In this document: piece by piece, positions 18,534 through 27,626 of the stretch | How the letters are laid out: each line of letters opens with the position of its first letter | Numbering within the stretch: position 1 is the first letter of the stretch | Notes under the pieces: model-generated | Told to the model about the DNA's origin: nothing | Database searches by the model: none | The model's input: only the letters and a program-made list of their open reading frames with translations | From: Spirosomataceae bacterium TFI 002 | GTDB lineage: Bacteria; Bacteroidota; Bacteroidia; Cytophagales; Spirosomataceae | Reading direction: 5' to 3' | Assembly (NCBI GenBank): GCA_900230115.1 | Contig: LT907983.1 | Location: 4,262,774 to 4,326,773, forward strand | Length of the DNA stretch: 64,000 nt | Position numbers and translations under genes: made by a program

Positions 18534-20240
18534 CTAAAGAGCTATTTCAACCACCGATTTGCCTTCGGCTAGAGGGTACTTTTTTGAGGTATTTTTAAAT
18601 ACTGAAAGTGATTTAATGTTATTGGGGTCTAAATTCAATTTATCGAAATCTGCTTTTGAATATAGTTTTCCGTTAACAGCGAATAAGGTATTAGTGCTAT
18701 TCAATAAGTCAGAAGTAGCTTTGCTTGCCAACATAACATTTTGATTTTCTTTGTCATTTAGTTCAATGACCATGGCACCGTTTTGAGCTTGTTCTCCATA
18801 CTTAGCTATCGCAGCCTTGCCTTTTAAAATATTGGCATGCTCTAATTCCGCATTGGATATAGTTTTGCTTTCAAGTTTAAAAACAATAGGCATTGTGAAG
18901 TAGACATTCACTGGTTTGCCATTTTGTTTTCCAGGTTTCCATTTTGGCATGTTTTTCAATACACGCTTTGCTTCGTCTTCGCACCCGTTGCCTATCCCTT
19001 TTAGAATTTCTAAATTCGAGATTTCTCCAGTATGATTAACTACAAACTTGACAAACACCCTGCCTTCAGTATTATTTTGAATTGCTTCAGTAGGGTATAT
19101 GAGCCTGTTTCCTATATACTCATACATTTTCTTCACCCCACCTGGAAACTCTGGAGCTTCTTCCACTGCCGTAAAAATTGGAGAAGGATTTATTTCCGAA
19201 AAGGTGATGGGTTCCGGAGGAGGAGCCATTGACTGGAAAGGCTGATTTTTAAACTTCTCAGCACTTCCCTCTGCAATATTGGAATTTAAAAGTGTGCTTG
19301 TCTCGCCATTTTGGAAGGTGTTTCCTTTTATTTTTTCCATGTTAAAAGGATTACTTAAAAAATTCCAGTTCTTTAAATCAGCAGATTCAAAGGAGATCTT
19401 TTCTGGCTTTGATACAAAAGATGAAGCCAGAATTAGCATTCCAATAAATGCTGGTGCAATCATTCCATACTTCATCATTGCTTTTTTAGGAGACTTTCTT
19501 CTGCTCAGCATGATCAGCCTAGTTTTTACAGTTGCCTTGTCATAAAAGTTATGTACCAAAGCGTTTGCATTCGTGCTAAATTGATTGGAAACTAGAATCT
19601 CGGCATATGTTTTTTTAGAGCCAAGGTGGGTAGCAGCCTCATTGTCAGCGATGAATTCATGTATTTTTTTGAATTCGATATGTAGCAAATACACAATAGG
19701 ATTGAACCAACAGATAATCTTCACAACAGATATCAGCATTAGGTCAAAAGAGTGCACTTGTTTTCCGTGTGCATGCTCATGCGAAAAAATGACATCTTGA
19801 TGTGCTAGTTTCTTGTCAATGCTGATTTTTCCAAAAAACGAACTAGCTAAGCCCTTAGCGTTTTTTGAATTTACAAATTGCTGTGCTTTGAATAGGTTGA
19901 TACAAAAAAGCACACTCATGTATAATACTCCTAAGGAGTAAAAAATGATCAGCCAATCATACAGATTAAAGAAAGGTTGAGCTTTGGTAACAGGCGAAGT
20001 ATATATGATGACTTCGCTCAGTCCTGATGAATAAATGGTTTGAGAAATTTGTTTCGTAATGAACCATGACTGAATTACTCCAGATTGCCAAAAAGGTATA
20101 AAAAACGAGATGAGTGTAAAGCCAACGAGGTAAGCTCTATTCAGGTTAAAATACGTTTCTCTGCTAAAAGCCAGTTTATACAATGCGTAAAAACATAGCA
20201 AATAGAAGTTGGTCTGAAGTAAATAGTTGATCCAATTCAT
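18534..20240 (-). CDS. BlaR1-like M56 metalloprotease with C-terminal TonB domain
   Basis: A 568-residue membrane protein. N-terminal TM helices (about 4-22, 36-54, 95-116) surround a cytoplasmic M56 zinc protease with HEHAH at 154-158 and the downstream HEFIADNEAA. A fourth TM lies near 256-276 (MIAPAFIGMLILASSF), then a periplasmic TonB_C domain (about 350-450) and a small C-terminal domain. In BlaR1/MecR1 a signal activates the protease, leading to cleavage of the BlaI repressor. The partner blaI gene lies immediately upstream with a 1-nt gap. The signal is unknown; no beta-lactam-binding domain is present. Confidence 0.9.
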   Translation of the reverse strand: MNWINYLLQTNFYLLCFYALYKLAFSRETYFNLNRAYLVGFTLISFFIPFWQSGVIQSWFITKQISQTIYSSGLSEVIIYTSPVTKAQPFFNLYDWLIIFYSLGVLYMSVLFCINLFKAQQFVNSKNAKGLASSFFGKISIDKKLAHQDVIFSHEHAHGKQVHSFDLMLISVVKIICWFNPIVYLLHIEFKKIHEFIADNEAATHLGSKKTYAEILVSNQFSTNANALVHNFYDKATVKTRLIMLSRRKSPKKAMMKYGMIAPAFIGMLILASSFVSKPEKISFESADLKNWNFLSNPFNMEKIKGNTFQNGETSTLLNSNIAEGSAEKFKNQPFQSMAPPPEPITFSEINPSPIFTAVEEAPEFPGGVKKMYEYIGNRLIYPTEAIQNNTEGRVFVKFVVNHTGEISNLEILKGIGNGCEDEAKRVLKNMPKWKPGKQNGKPVNVYFTMPIVFKLESKTISNAELEHANILKGKAAIAKYGEQAQNGAMVIELNDKENQNVMLASKATSDLLNSTNTLFAVNGKLYSKADFDKLNLDPNNIKSLSVFKNTSKKYPLAEGKSVVEIAL

Positions 20241-20241
20241 T

Positions 20242-20631
20242 TTAGTCTTCTTTAGGGATGTTCTCCAAAATCTTGAATATTTTGTCTGCTTCTTTCAAGT
20301 TTATTTTCTCTTTTTTTGCAAAAAAGGAAAGCATTTGGCTTAATGAATTGTCAAAATAGCTGCTTACAAGCTTGTTAGCTGCGAATTGTCTATATTCATC
20401 ACGACTCACGATAGGGTAATACTCATAACTCTTTCCATAGGCGTTATGGTCTATAAACCCTTTAGTTTCTAGTATACGAATGATCGTAGAAACTGTATTG
20501 TATGCTGGCTTGGGTTCAGGCAGTTTTTCTATGACGTCTTTTACGAAGCCTTTTTCAAGATCCCACATCACTTGCATAATCTCTTCCTCAGCTTTTGTTA
20601 GGTCTCTTATTTCCATTGGTTTGGTTTTCAT
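20242..20631 (-). CDS. BlaI/MecI/CopY family repressor
   Basis: A 129-residue protein. The winged helix (LTKAEEEIMQVMWDLEKGFVKDVIEKL, then AYNTVSTIIRILETKGFIDH) and the C-terminal dimer part are complete. Such repressors bind dyad operators and are inactivated through the M56 partner. It sits directly before the M56 gene, and two ACTAA-N4-TTAGT dyads lie 14-47 bp upstream of its start, so autoregulation is likely. The same pair of dyads is found before the second M56 gene. Confidence 0.92.
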   Translation of the reverse strand: MKTKPMEIRDLTKAEEEIMQVMWDLEKGFVKDVIEKLPEPKPAYNTVSTIIRILETKGFIDHNAYGKSYEYYPIVSRDEYRQFAANKLVSSYFDNSLSQMLSFFAKKEKINLKEADKIFKILENIPKED

Positions 20632-20644
20632 ATTCGAATATAAA

Positions 20645-20678
20645 ACTAATTAGTTAGTTGTCAAACTAAAATGTTAGT
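20645..20678. promoter_or_regulatory. Tandem BlaI-type operator upstream of blaI
   Basis: Two 14-bp dyads, ACTAATTAGTTAGT (20645-20658) and ACTAAAATGTTAGT (20665-20678), fit ACTAA-N4-TTAGT. They are separated by 6 bp, so their centres are 20 bp (two helical turns) apart. They lie 14-47 bp upstream of the blaI start. Confidence 0.75.
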
Positions 20679-20742
20679 ATTGATAAAATCGTTCAATATT
20701 TTATTCTTTGATGGCTATTTTATTTTTTAGAATTATTTGAGC

Positions 20743-22650
20743 TTATTCTAAGAGGAAAACAATTGGCATTGTGTAATAGACATTTACAGGAGTACCACTT
20801 TGCATTCCAGGATTCCATTTTGGCATTTTCGAGAATACTTCTATCACTGCATCTTCACAGCCGTATCCAATACCTTTCAGTATATTTAAATCCTTTATTT
20901 CTCCCTCTGTCGTAACAATAAATTTTATAAAAACCCTTCCTTTTATATTTTCCCTTTGAGCTTCTTTGGGGTATTTCATGTTTTGACCTATGAATTTATA
21001 CATCGCTTCAGTTCCGCCAGGGAATTCTGGTTGTACTTCTACTGTAGTGTAAATGGAGTTATTAGGAATGTTGTTTTCTTTGATTTGGGACTGGCTTCTT
21101 TCTTCAAGTTTGAATTTTACTTTCATTTGATACTTAACTTCTACGGCTTCACCATTTTGGCGAGCCGGATTCCATTTCGGCATTAAACCTACTATTCTTT
21201 GTACTTCTTTGTCACAGCCAAAACCTATACCATTCGTAATTATGGGCTCGCTCACCACACCATCTTTATTAATCACAAATTCAACATGTACCTCACCTTC
21301 AATATTTGCTCTTTTTGCAGGAAAAGGATAAATGAGGTTTGAACCGATAAAAGCATACATTGCTTTTTCACCACCAGGGAATTTGGGTTCAGATAAAAGT
21401 GAAACTTCTTTCTCTTCTTCATTTGCCATCTGATTGCTTGGGAGATCGCGGTAAGTGCTGACTACAATTTCATTTAATTGAAATGGCTTTTTCCTTAGGT
21501 TTATGTTTTCAGGTAATTCTGTTACTTTATATTTTGCCTCTTGATATCCGATATAAGAAATTGTAACCATGTCATTGTCTTCTACATTCTTAACAAGAAA
21601 TCTTCCGTCTGTATTTGAAACGCTTATTCTATTCGAATCATTGATACGTATTTCTGCTCCGCCCAATGCTCCTTTATCTTCGCTAATAATTTGACCTTTT
21701 ATTTCTATAAGTCCCTTGTTTTCAGTTCCTTTTTTATTGATAGCTGAGAGGTTATTAGAAAATATAGAAGTTAATAAAGTTGCTGGATTTTCTGAAACTA
21801 CATTATTTCTTTCTGATTTTGAAACAAATGATGACGCTAGAATTAAAGTTCCTATAAATGCTGGGGCAACCATTCCATATTTAAGGATTGCTCTTTTTGT
21901 TGATTTCCTTTTGCCAAGCATAATTAGTCGTGCTTTCATGGTCGGTAATGAGTAAAAGTTAAGAACAAGTGAATTTGTAGTTGTATCAAATTGATTCGAT
22001 ACAAGGATGTCGGCATATGTCTTCCTAGAGCCTAGTACTTTGGCAGCCGCATTGTCGGCTATAAACTCGTGTATGCTCTTTAGCTCAATCTGTATTAAAT
22101 ACGATATGGGGTTAAACCAGCAAATGATTTTAACGATTTCAACCAAAATCAAATCTATAGAATGAGCTTCTTTGCTGTGCGTTTCTTCATGTTTCAATAA
22201 AACGTCTTGATAAGGTAAATGCTTATCAATATTAATTTTTCCTAGAAAAGAACTTGCCAAGCCTTGAGTATTTTTCGAATTGACAAACTGCTGTGCTTTA
22301 AATAAATTGATACAAAAATGGACTGTCATATAAACTACACCCAAAGTATAAAGCAAGACCATCCAGTCCAAAAGGTCAAAAAATGGCTGGGCTTTAGCAA
22401 TAGGGGACTTGTAAATGATAACTTCATTGAGCCCTGAATTATAAATGGTTTGCGTAATTTGTTTTGTAATAAACCAAGACTGCATTACTCCAGATTGCCA
22501 AAAAGGTATGAAAAAGGAAGTGAAAGTGAAGCCAACCAGATATGCTCTATTTAAGTTGAAATAGGTTTCTTTACTAAAAGCTAGTTTGTACAATGCATAG
22601 AAGCAGAGTAAGTACAGATTGGTCTGTATCAAATAGTTGATCCAATTCAT
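20743..22650 (-). CDS. Second BlaR1-like M56 protease with CarboxypepD_reg and two TonB domains
   Basis: A 635-residue paralogue of the 18534-20240 protein; the first 280 residues are close copies. It has HEETH at 154-158 and HEFIADNAAA. Beyond the fourth TM it differs: a carboxypeptidase-regulatory-like domain (about 310-385, IKGQIISEDKGALGGAEIRI) is followed by two TonB_C domains (about 425-515 and 545-635). It has no blaI of its own next to it, but its promoter carries the same operator pair, so the single BlaI probably controls both. Confidence 0.9.
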   Translation of the reverse strand: MNWINYLIQTNLYLLCFYALYKLAFSKETYFNLNRAYLVGFTFTSFFIPFWQSGVMQSWFITKQITQTIYNSGLNEVIIYKSPIAKAQPFFDLLDWMVLLYTLGVVYMTVHFCINLFKAQQFVNSKNTQGLASSFLGKINIDKHLPYQDVLLKHEETHSKEAHSIDLILVEIVKIICWFNPISYLIQIELKSIHEFIADNAAAKVLGSRKTYADILVSNQFDTTTNSLVLNFYSLPTMKARLIMLGKRKSTKRAILKYGMVAPAFIGTLILASSFVSKSERNNVVSENPATLLTSIFSNNLSAINKKGTENKGLIEIKGQIISEDKGALGGAEIRINDSNRISVSNTDGRFLVKNVEDNDMVTISYIGYQEAKYKVTELPENINLRKKPFQLNEIVVSTYRDLPSNQMANEEEKEVSLLSEPKFPGGEKAMYAFIGSNLIYPFPAKRANIEGEVHVEFVINKDGVVSEPIITNGIGFGCDKEVQRIVGLMPKWNPARQNGEAVEVKYQMKVKFKLEERSQSQIKENNIPNNSIYTTVEVQPEFPGGTEAMYKFIGQNMKYPKEAQRENIKGRVFIKFIVTTEGEIKDLNILKGIGYGCEDAVIEVFSKMPKWNPGMQSGTPVNVYYTMPIVFLLE

Positions 22651-22713
22651 ATCCTTCGTTTTATAGTATGTACTTTAATATCGATATTTCTTAATTTGTT
22701 AATCGAAGTTAAA

Positions 22714-22747
22714 ACTAATTTGTTAGTTAACAAACTAAATCATTAGT
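22714..22747. promoter_or_regulatory. Tandem BlaI-type operator between M56 gene 2 and the POT transporter
   Basis: ACTAATTTGTTAGT (22714-22727) and ACTAAATCATTAGT (22734-22747) have the same form and the same 6-bp gap as the pair upstream of blaI. They lie 64-97 bp upstream of the minus-strand M56 start and 87-120 bp upstream of the plus-strand transporter start. A TATTTTTG at 22751-22758 on the plus strand could be the transporter's -7 element. Both genes may therefore be controlled. Confidence 0.72.
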
Positions 22748-22833
22748 TTTTATTTTTGGAAATTGTAAATCAATTGGAATATAAAAGAAAGCAGAGTATT
22801 TTGCGTGACTTATCTATTCAATAAACTAACAGT

Positions 22834-24282
22834 ATGCAAGAGAAAACTCTATTTGGACACCCTCGCGGGCTATTTGTTCTGTTTTTTACAGAGATGTGGG
22901 AGCGATTTAGCTACTACGGAATGCGTGCCATTCTATTTTTATATTTAACAAAAAGTGCGTCTGAAGGTGCATTAGGACTTCCAGAAGATACAGCTGGTGC
23001 AGTTTATGGACTTTATGCCGCCTCTGTTTATTTGTTAACATTGCCTGGTGGCTGGATCGCAGATAATATTTTAGGACAAAAAAAAGCGATATGGTGGGGA
23101 GGTATATGTATCATGATTGGTCATGCTATTCTTGCACTTCCTTCAACCCCTTCAGTGTTTTTCTCTGGACTTGCCTTTGTTGCTGTAGGAACAGGGTTGC
23201 TCAAGGCCAATATTTCTTCCATAGTGGGAGAGTTATATCCAGAAGGTGGGGCCAAGCGAGATGCTGCGTTCAGTATCTTTTACTTAGGAATCAACCTTGG
23301 GTCTTTCTTAGGGATGTTTATTGTCGGTTATCTAGGAGAAAAAGTTGGCTGGCACTATGGTTTTGGTGCAGCTGCATTTGCTATGTTTTTTGGACTTATC
23401 AATTTCAAAGTAAATGGAAAATACCTTAAGAGTGTTGGTGAAAAGCCAACTCATAAATCCTCTTATACTTATTTATATGTAGTTATTGGTTTGTTAGTAA
23501 TGGCAGCTTTATCTGTAACTACCGGCATGTTGGATAGTATTCAACTTGCCAATTCTATGAAATATATCATTTCTGGAATTACGATATGTTACTTTATCTA
23601 TATTGGCTTTTTGGATAAATCACTTACAATAGTTGAGCGAAAAAGGGTAGGGGTGCTATTTATACTTTTCGTTGCCATTGCAATCTTTTGGTCAGGATTT
23701 GAGCAAGCAGCCACTACATTTACCATTTTTGCAGATAGACACACTGATAGGGCATTGTTTGGTTGGGATTTACCAGCTTCTTGGTTTCAAAATGCCAATT
23801 CTTTATTCATCCTTATCTTTTCTGCTCCATTTGCTGCATTATGGGTTTGGCTAAATAAGAAAAACTTAAACCCCAATGTACCTGTGAAATTTGGACTGGG
23901 CTTAATTCAGTTAGGACTAGGTTTCTTTATCATGTATTTGGCTGCTCAAAGAGTGCTTGATGGTACTTTAGCAGGAATGGGATGGTTAACATTTACATAT
24001 TTGTTGCATTCGCTAGGTGAGTTATGTATTAGCCCAGTGGGACTAAGCTCATATACTAAGCTTGCACCTAAAAAATATTATAGTCAAATGATGGGACTGT
24101 GGTTTGTTGGTGCTTCCTTAGGAAACCTTATTGCTGGTCTATTTGCAGGAAACTTTAATGAGGAAAATGTAGATGCAATGCCAGATCTATTTATGCAGTT
24201 CTGTATATACGGACTAGTTGCTGGTTTGATAATGATACTATTCCAGAAACAAATTAAGAATTGGATGGGCGGTATTAAATAA
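22834..24282 (+). CDS. POT family proton:oligopeptide symporter
   Basis: A 482-residue MFS protein with 12-14 TM helices. The POT signature is intact: ExxERFxYYGMRAIL in TM1 (about 20-34) for proton coupling, and later LHSLGELCISPVGLSSYTKLAPKKY. It imports di- and tripeptides with protons. The upstream BlaI-type operator suggests a link to the M56 system next door, for example recovery of peptides released by envelope proteolysis; this link is inferred. Confidence 0.93.
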   Translation: MQEKTLFGHPRGLFVLFFTEMWERFSYYGMRAILFLYLTKSASEGALGLPEDTAGAVYGLYAASVYLLTLPGGWIADNILGQKKAIWWGGICIMIGHAILALPSTPSVFFSGLAFVAVGTGLLKANISSIVGELYPEGGAKRDAAFSIFYLGINLGSFLGMFIVGYLGEKVGWHYGFGAAAFAMFFGLINFKVNGKYLKSVGEKPTHKSSYTYLYVVIGLLVMAALSVTTGMLDSIQLANSMKYIISGITICYFIYIGFLDKSLTIVERKRVGVLFILFVAIAIFWSGFEQAATTFTIFADRHTDRALFGWDLPASWFQNANSLFILIFSAPFAALWVWLNKKNLNPNVPVKFGLGLIQLGLGFFIMYLAAQRVLDGTLAGMGWLTFTYLLHSLGELCISPVGLSSYTKLAPKKYYSQMMGLWFVGASLGNLIAGLFAGNFNEENVDAMPDLFMQFCIYGLVAGLIMILFQKQIKNWMGGIK

Positions 24283-24302
24283 GCCTATTAACTTATATCA
24301 CG

Positions 24303-24336
24303 AAAAGGCAGAAGGTCATCCTCCTGCCTTTTTTGC
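24303..24336. terminator. Bidirectional intrinsic terminator
   Basis: AAAAGGCAG and CTGCCTTTT form a 9-bp perfect stem with flanking T and A runs, between the convergent transporter and SUI1 genes. The right arm overlaps the last codons of the SUI1 gene (stop at 24316). Confidence 0.85.
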
Positions 24337-24663
24337 TTTATAACCTTCCTTGGTAAGAAATACTAATACCTTATCTCTATGATCTCCCTGTATTAGAATC
24401 TCTTGATCCTTAGCAGATCCCCCAGCACCGCAATGGTTTTGTAATTTTTTTTTCAAGCTATCTAAGTCGGAATCACTTCCAACAAAACCCGCAATTCGTG
24501 TAACGACTTTATTTCCTCCTTTTCTATCTAGCCATATCTTAAGCTCTTGCTCATCAGTATTTGGTGTACTTATTTGAGCAAATAAATCGGCGAATACATA
24601 GTCGGGATTTGTTGAGTATACAATCCCACCATCGTTTTTTTGACGTTTGTTTTTCTTTGCCAT
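24316..24663 (-). CDS. SUI1/eIF1-like translation factor (YciH family)
   Basis: A 115-residue protein. The C-terminal eIF1/SUI1 fold spans about 45-112: LKIWLDRKGGNKVVTRIAGF, LKKKLQNHCGAGGSAKD and ILIQGDHRDKVLVFLTKEGY. Bacterial YciH proteins resemble eIF1 and are thought to affect start-codon choice. The second ATG (24663, MAKKNKR) is chosen; it begins with the expected basic stretch. Confidence 0.9.
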   Translation of the reverse strand: MAKKNKRQKNDGGIVYSTNPDYVFADLFAQISTPNTDEQELKIWLDRKGGNKVVTRIAGFVGSDSDLDSLKKKLQNHCGAGGSAKDQEILIQGDHRDKVLVFLTKEGYKAKKAGG

Positions 24664-24748
24664 GCACAAAATTAGAATTTCTGTTGAGCTAAAGTTTCTA
24701 ATTTAAAAGTATTTATTGCTTAATTTGTCAGTAATACAAAACAAGCTT

Positions 24749-25192
24749 ATGACTCTCTATAGATATTTGGCCTTTTTCGTTTTTTGTTTCTTTTTTGTTT
24801 CGTGTCAAAGTTCAGTTGACGAGCAAAAAGAGATTGAAATTATTAAACAAACGATAGCAGATCAGCAGGTGGCTTGGAATAATTTTGATATTCCAGCTTT
24901 TATGAAAGCATATTGGCAATCATCTGATATGTCTTTTGTATCAAAAAGTGGTGTTGTCAAAGGCTGGGATGGCATGAAAGAACGTTACGAAAAGAATTAC
25001 CCTAACCAAGAAGCTATGGGAAAGCTAACTTTTGATTTAAAAGAAGTTAAGCTAACAGATGCTAATTCAGCTATGGTTATTGGTTCATGGAATTTACTTA
25101 GACCAGAAATGGGTGATATTGGGGGCTACTTTACCTTAGTATTGCAAAAGATAAATGGCGAATGGAAAATTATAAGTGATCATACAAGTTAA
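24749..25192 (+). CDS. Lipoprotein with SnoaL/DUF4440-like domain
   Basis: A 147-residue protein. The signal peptide and lipobox (FFFVSC, Cys about 19) start at the ATG at 24749; an earlier in-frame ATG at 24716 would put residues before the signal peptide. The rest is an NTF2-like cone fold of the DUF4440 type (IKQTIADQQVAWNNFDIPAFMKAYW, GGYFTLVLQKINGEWKIISDH). NTF2-like proteins bind small molecules or act as enzymes; the role is unknown. The next gene starts 15 bp downstream. Confidence 0.85.
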   Translation: MTLYRYLAFFVFCFFFVSCQSSVDEQKEIEIIKQTIADQQVAWNNFDIPAFMKAYWQSSDMSFVSKSGVVKGWDGMKERYEKNYPNQEAMGKLTFDLKEVKLTDANSAMVIGSWNLLRPEMGDIGGYFTLVLQKINGEWKIISDHTS

Positions 25193-25207
25193 AACCTAAC
25201 AAATATA

Positions 25208-25624
25208 ATGTCTCAAAAAATACCAGTAGGAAGCGAATACCGCTTTAGATTCAGTTTTACACAAGCTCAAGTTCAAACTTTTGCAGATCTAACAGGAGAT
25301 CATAACCCTATTCACATTGATCCTGAGTATGCTGCCACAACTCGTTTTGGTCAGTGCATAATTCACGGTCACTTAGGGAGTAGTGTTTTTACTAAGTATT
25401 TGGGCATGAACAAACCTGGCGGTCCCGGGTCTATTTACCTTAAGCAGGAGACGGAATACCTCCGCCCAATGATCGTGGATACAGAATATGAGGTGCTCTT
25501 TAGGGTTGAAAATATTATTGAAGGAAAACACATCGCTGAAATCTCAACTGAAGTTTACAATTTAGAAACGAACAAAATTATGATTCGTGGAATAGGTACA
25601 CTCAAAAATACTGAATTATATTAA
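25208..25624 (+). CDS. MaoC-like (R)-specific enoyl-CoA hydratase
   Basis: A 138-residue single hot-dog domain with the hydratase-2 motif FADLTGDHNPIHIDPEYA (catalytic Asp and His near 31-37) and GHLGSSVFTKYLG. Such enzymes hydrate trans-2-enoyl-CoA to (R)-3-hydroxyacyl-CoA in fatty acid or polyhydroxyalkanoate metabolism. Substrate length cannot be told from sequence. It lies close behind the DUF4440 lipoprotein gene and ends before a strong terminator. Confidence 0.88.
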   Translation: MSQKIPVGSEYRFRFSFTQAQVQTFADLTGDHNPIHIDPEYAATTRFGQCIIHGHLGSSVFTKYLGMNKPGGPGSIYLKQETEYLRPMIVDTEYEVLFRVENIIEGKHIAEISTEVYNLETNKIMIRGIGTLKNTELY

Positions 25625-25698
25625 CTCGGCGAATAGGGTTTAGGGGATTCAAATCCAGCATACCTGTATAAAAGAAAAATCATTAGAGTCGAAACAAA

Positions 25699-25724
25699 AA
25701 AAAACCCGCTTAGGCGGGTTTTTT
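25699..25724. terminator. Bidirectional intrinsic terminator
   Basis: A-rich stem with GC core: AAAAACCCGC, a short loop, GCGGGTTTTTT. It lies between the convergent MaoC gene and the histone H1-like gene. Confidence 0.9.
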
Positions 25725-25752
25725 AAATTCTTTATAGATTCACTTATCTATA

Positions 25753-25929
25753 TTATTCTGCATTTTTAATAGCTTGAACTTCAGCTCTAACAGCCTTAGC
25801 CCATACTGTAACGTCTTGCATGCCTTTTCTTACTCTTGTTCCAGCTGCCTTGTTCTTCTTATCGTAGAACTTTTCGAAATCATCTTGAAGAGAGGCTACT
25901 AAATTGTGTAATTCTTGATACTTGTCCAT
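25753..25929 (-). CDS. Small histone H1-like (Hc1-type) DNA-binding protein
   Basis: A 58-residue protein starting MDKYQELHNLVASLQDDFEK, with KNKAAGTRVRKGMQDV in the middle and ending VQAIKNAE. The KAAGTRVRKGMQ core is that of the short histone H1-like proteins found in nearly all Bacteroidota, related to chlamydial Hc1 and thought to help compact the nucleoid. The coding frame, ATG at 25929 and stop at 25753 were read directly. A single gene with a strong terminator after it. Confidence 0.88.
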   Translation of the reverse strand: MDKYQELHNLVASLQDDFEKFYDKKNKAAGTRVRKGMQDVTVWAKAVRAEVQAIKNAE

Positions 25930-26092
25930 AGATTACTCAGGGTTTTTAAAAGTTAATAATTAATAAACAATGCAAGATATATGATTTATCCTAAGAATTC
26001 CATACTTCGAAATACTTTTTTACTAACAAAAGTGCCTTTCAATCAAATTTAGAGTGATTTTCCACCTAAATTATGCCTATTCGTATATTCCT

Positions 26093-27355
26093 TTAGGTTG
26101 TTTCTACTTCAAGTGGAGCATATTCACCTGCTTGTAATTTTGCTTGTACCTTTTCAAAACAGTTCATAGTGAACTCTACATCTTCTAAAGTGTGCGAAGC
26201 AGTTGGGATAATTCTAAGCAAGATTACACCCTTAGGAACAACTGGATATACAATGATACTACAAAACACATTCATGTTTTCTCTCATATCACGAATCAAA
26301 TTTGTTACTGTAGCAAGTTCATAATCACCATGTAGGAAAACAGGAGTTACACAACTTTCAGTTACACCTATATCAAAACCTCTTTTCCTAAAGCCATCTT
26401 GTAATGCATTTACAATTGTCCATAGCTTTTCTTGTAATTGAGGATTCTTTTTGATGATCTCCAGTCTTTTCATTCCACCAACCACATACGGCATAGGAAG
26501 AGCTTTTGCGTAAGTCTGTGATCTCATATTATACTTTAAGTACATTATGATTTCTTTCTTTGCAGCAACAAATGCTCCGATCATTGCCATTGATTTCGCG
26601 AATGTAGAAAAATGAACATCTACAGCATCTTCAACTCCAAAATGTTCAGGAACTCCAGCCCCAGTTTTACCTATCGTTCCGAAACCGTGAGCGTCGTCTA
26701 CAAGAAGTCTAAACTTGTATGACTTTTTAAGTTCTGCTATTTTATCTAAGGCTCCAACAGCACCTGACATTCCAAAAACACCTTCAGTTACAACCAAAAT
26801 GCCACCGTTTTGCTCTTCAGCAACTTTGGTAGCTCTTTTAAGGTTCTTTTCAAGGCTTTCCATGTCATTATGCTTGAAAGTATATGTTTTACCTCCCTTG
26901 GCTCTATGAAGCCTAACTCCATCTATAAGACAAGCATGAGACTCTGCATCGTAAACTATGATATCTCTTGAGTCCACTAATGCTTCTACAGCCGACATAA
27001 CTCCTTGATAACCGTAATTGAGTACAAACGCATCTTCCTGCCCTACAAACTCTGCTAGTTGGCGTTCAAACTCTTCATGAAGGTCAGTGTTACCTGTCAT
27101 CATTCTTGCTCCCATAGGGTATGCCAAACCATATTCCGCAGCGGCTTCTGCATCAGTTTTTAATACTTCGGGATGTGTAGCTAAACCTAAATAATTGTTA
27201 AGCGACCAGTTAAGCATCTTCTTACCTTGGAAAGTCATGTACGGACCTAAAGGTCCACTCAGCTTCGGGAAAGAATAATAATGATGTGAGTAATGAGCAT
27301 GAGAACCAATAGGTCCTAAATTATTAACTGCTTTGTCGAAAATATCTTGTACCAT
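26093..27355 (-). CDS. PLP-dependent alpha-oxoamine synthase family enzyme
   Basis: A 420-residue fold-type I PLP enzyme. Substrate and cofactor parts are clear: NYLGLATHPEV, MMTGNTDLHEEFE, VDDAHGFGTIG, and the PLP lysine K254 in STFAKSMAMIGA. The family (AONS, KBL, serine palmitoyltransferase) joins an amino acid and an acyl-CoA or acyl-ACP with loss of CO2. In Bacteroidota, members of this shape make sphingoid bases or, as cysteate acyltransferases, the sulfonolipid base capnine. Which amino acid is used here cannot be read from sequence. Single gene. Confidence 0.85.
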   Translation of the reverse strand: MVQDIFDKAVNNLGPIGSHAHYSHHYYSFPKLSGPLGPYMTFQGKKMLNWSLNNYLGLATHPEVLKTDAEAAAEYGLAYPMGARMMTGNTDLHEEFERQLAEFVGQEDAFVLNYGYQGVMSAVEALVDSRDIIVYDAESHACLIDGVRLHRAKGGKTYTFKHNDMESLEKNLKRATKVAEEQNGGILVVTEGVFGMSGAVGALDKIAELKKSYKFRLLVDDAHGFGTIGKTGAGVPEHFGVEDAVDVHFSTFAKSMAMIGAFVAAKKEIIMYLKYNMRSQTYAKALPMPYVVGGMKRLEIIKKNPQLQEKLWTIVNALQDGFRKRGFDIGVTESCVTPVFLHGDYELATVTNLIRDMRENMNVFCSIIVYPVVPKGVILLRIIPTASHTLEDVEFTMNCFEKVQAKLQAGEYAPLEVETT

Positions 27356-27575
27356 CTATGAAAAGGGTTAATTCGGTTTTCTTTTTATCAAGTTTAGAAA
27401 ATGACGCTGCAAAGATAAGTAATTAAATATAATTATTTGAAGTAGATTTAATGAAATACGTTAGATGTATAGGACTTTATTGATATTTTGTTTGTGTATG
27501 GGCAGAAAATACCCATCTGAAAATGTCGAAAATTGAAGAAAAATAAATGTGGATAAAAAAAAGTTGGGTTAAGGC

Positions 27576-27607
27576 TTGAAAACAAAAAAACAAATCCCTT
27601 ATATTTG
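27576..27607 (+). promoter_or_regulatory. Promoter of the tRNA cluster
   Basis: TTG (27576-27578), a 21-bp spacer, then TATATTTG (27600-27607), a perfect TAnnTTTG. It sits 20 bp before the mature tRNA-Ser. The remaining bases back to 27356 show no gene. Confidence 0.75.
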
Positions 27608-27626
27608 CACTCCGTTTCGACGACAA

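Noticed and set aside
20641-20680. Classical BlaI/MecI operator TACAnnTGTA
   Set aside because: Not present. The repeated dyad here is ACTAA-N4-TTAGT, found at both promoters, so the family has a different site in this organism.
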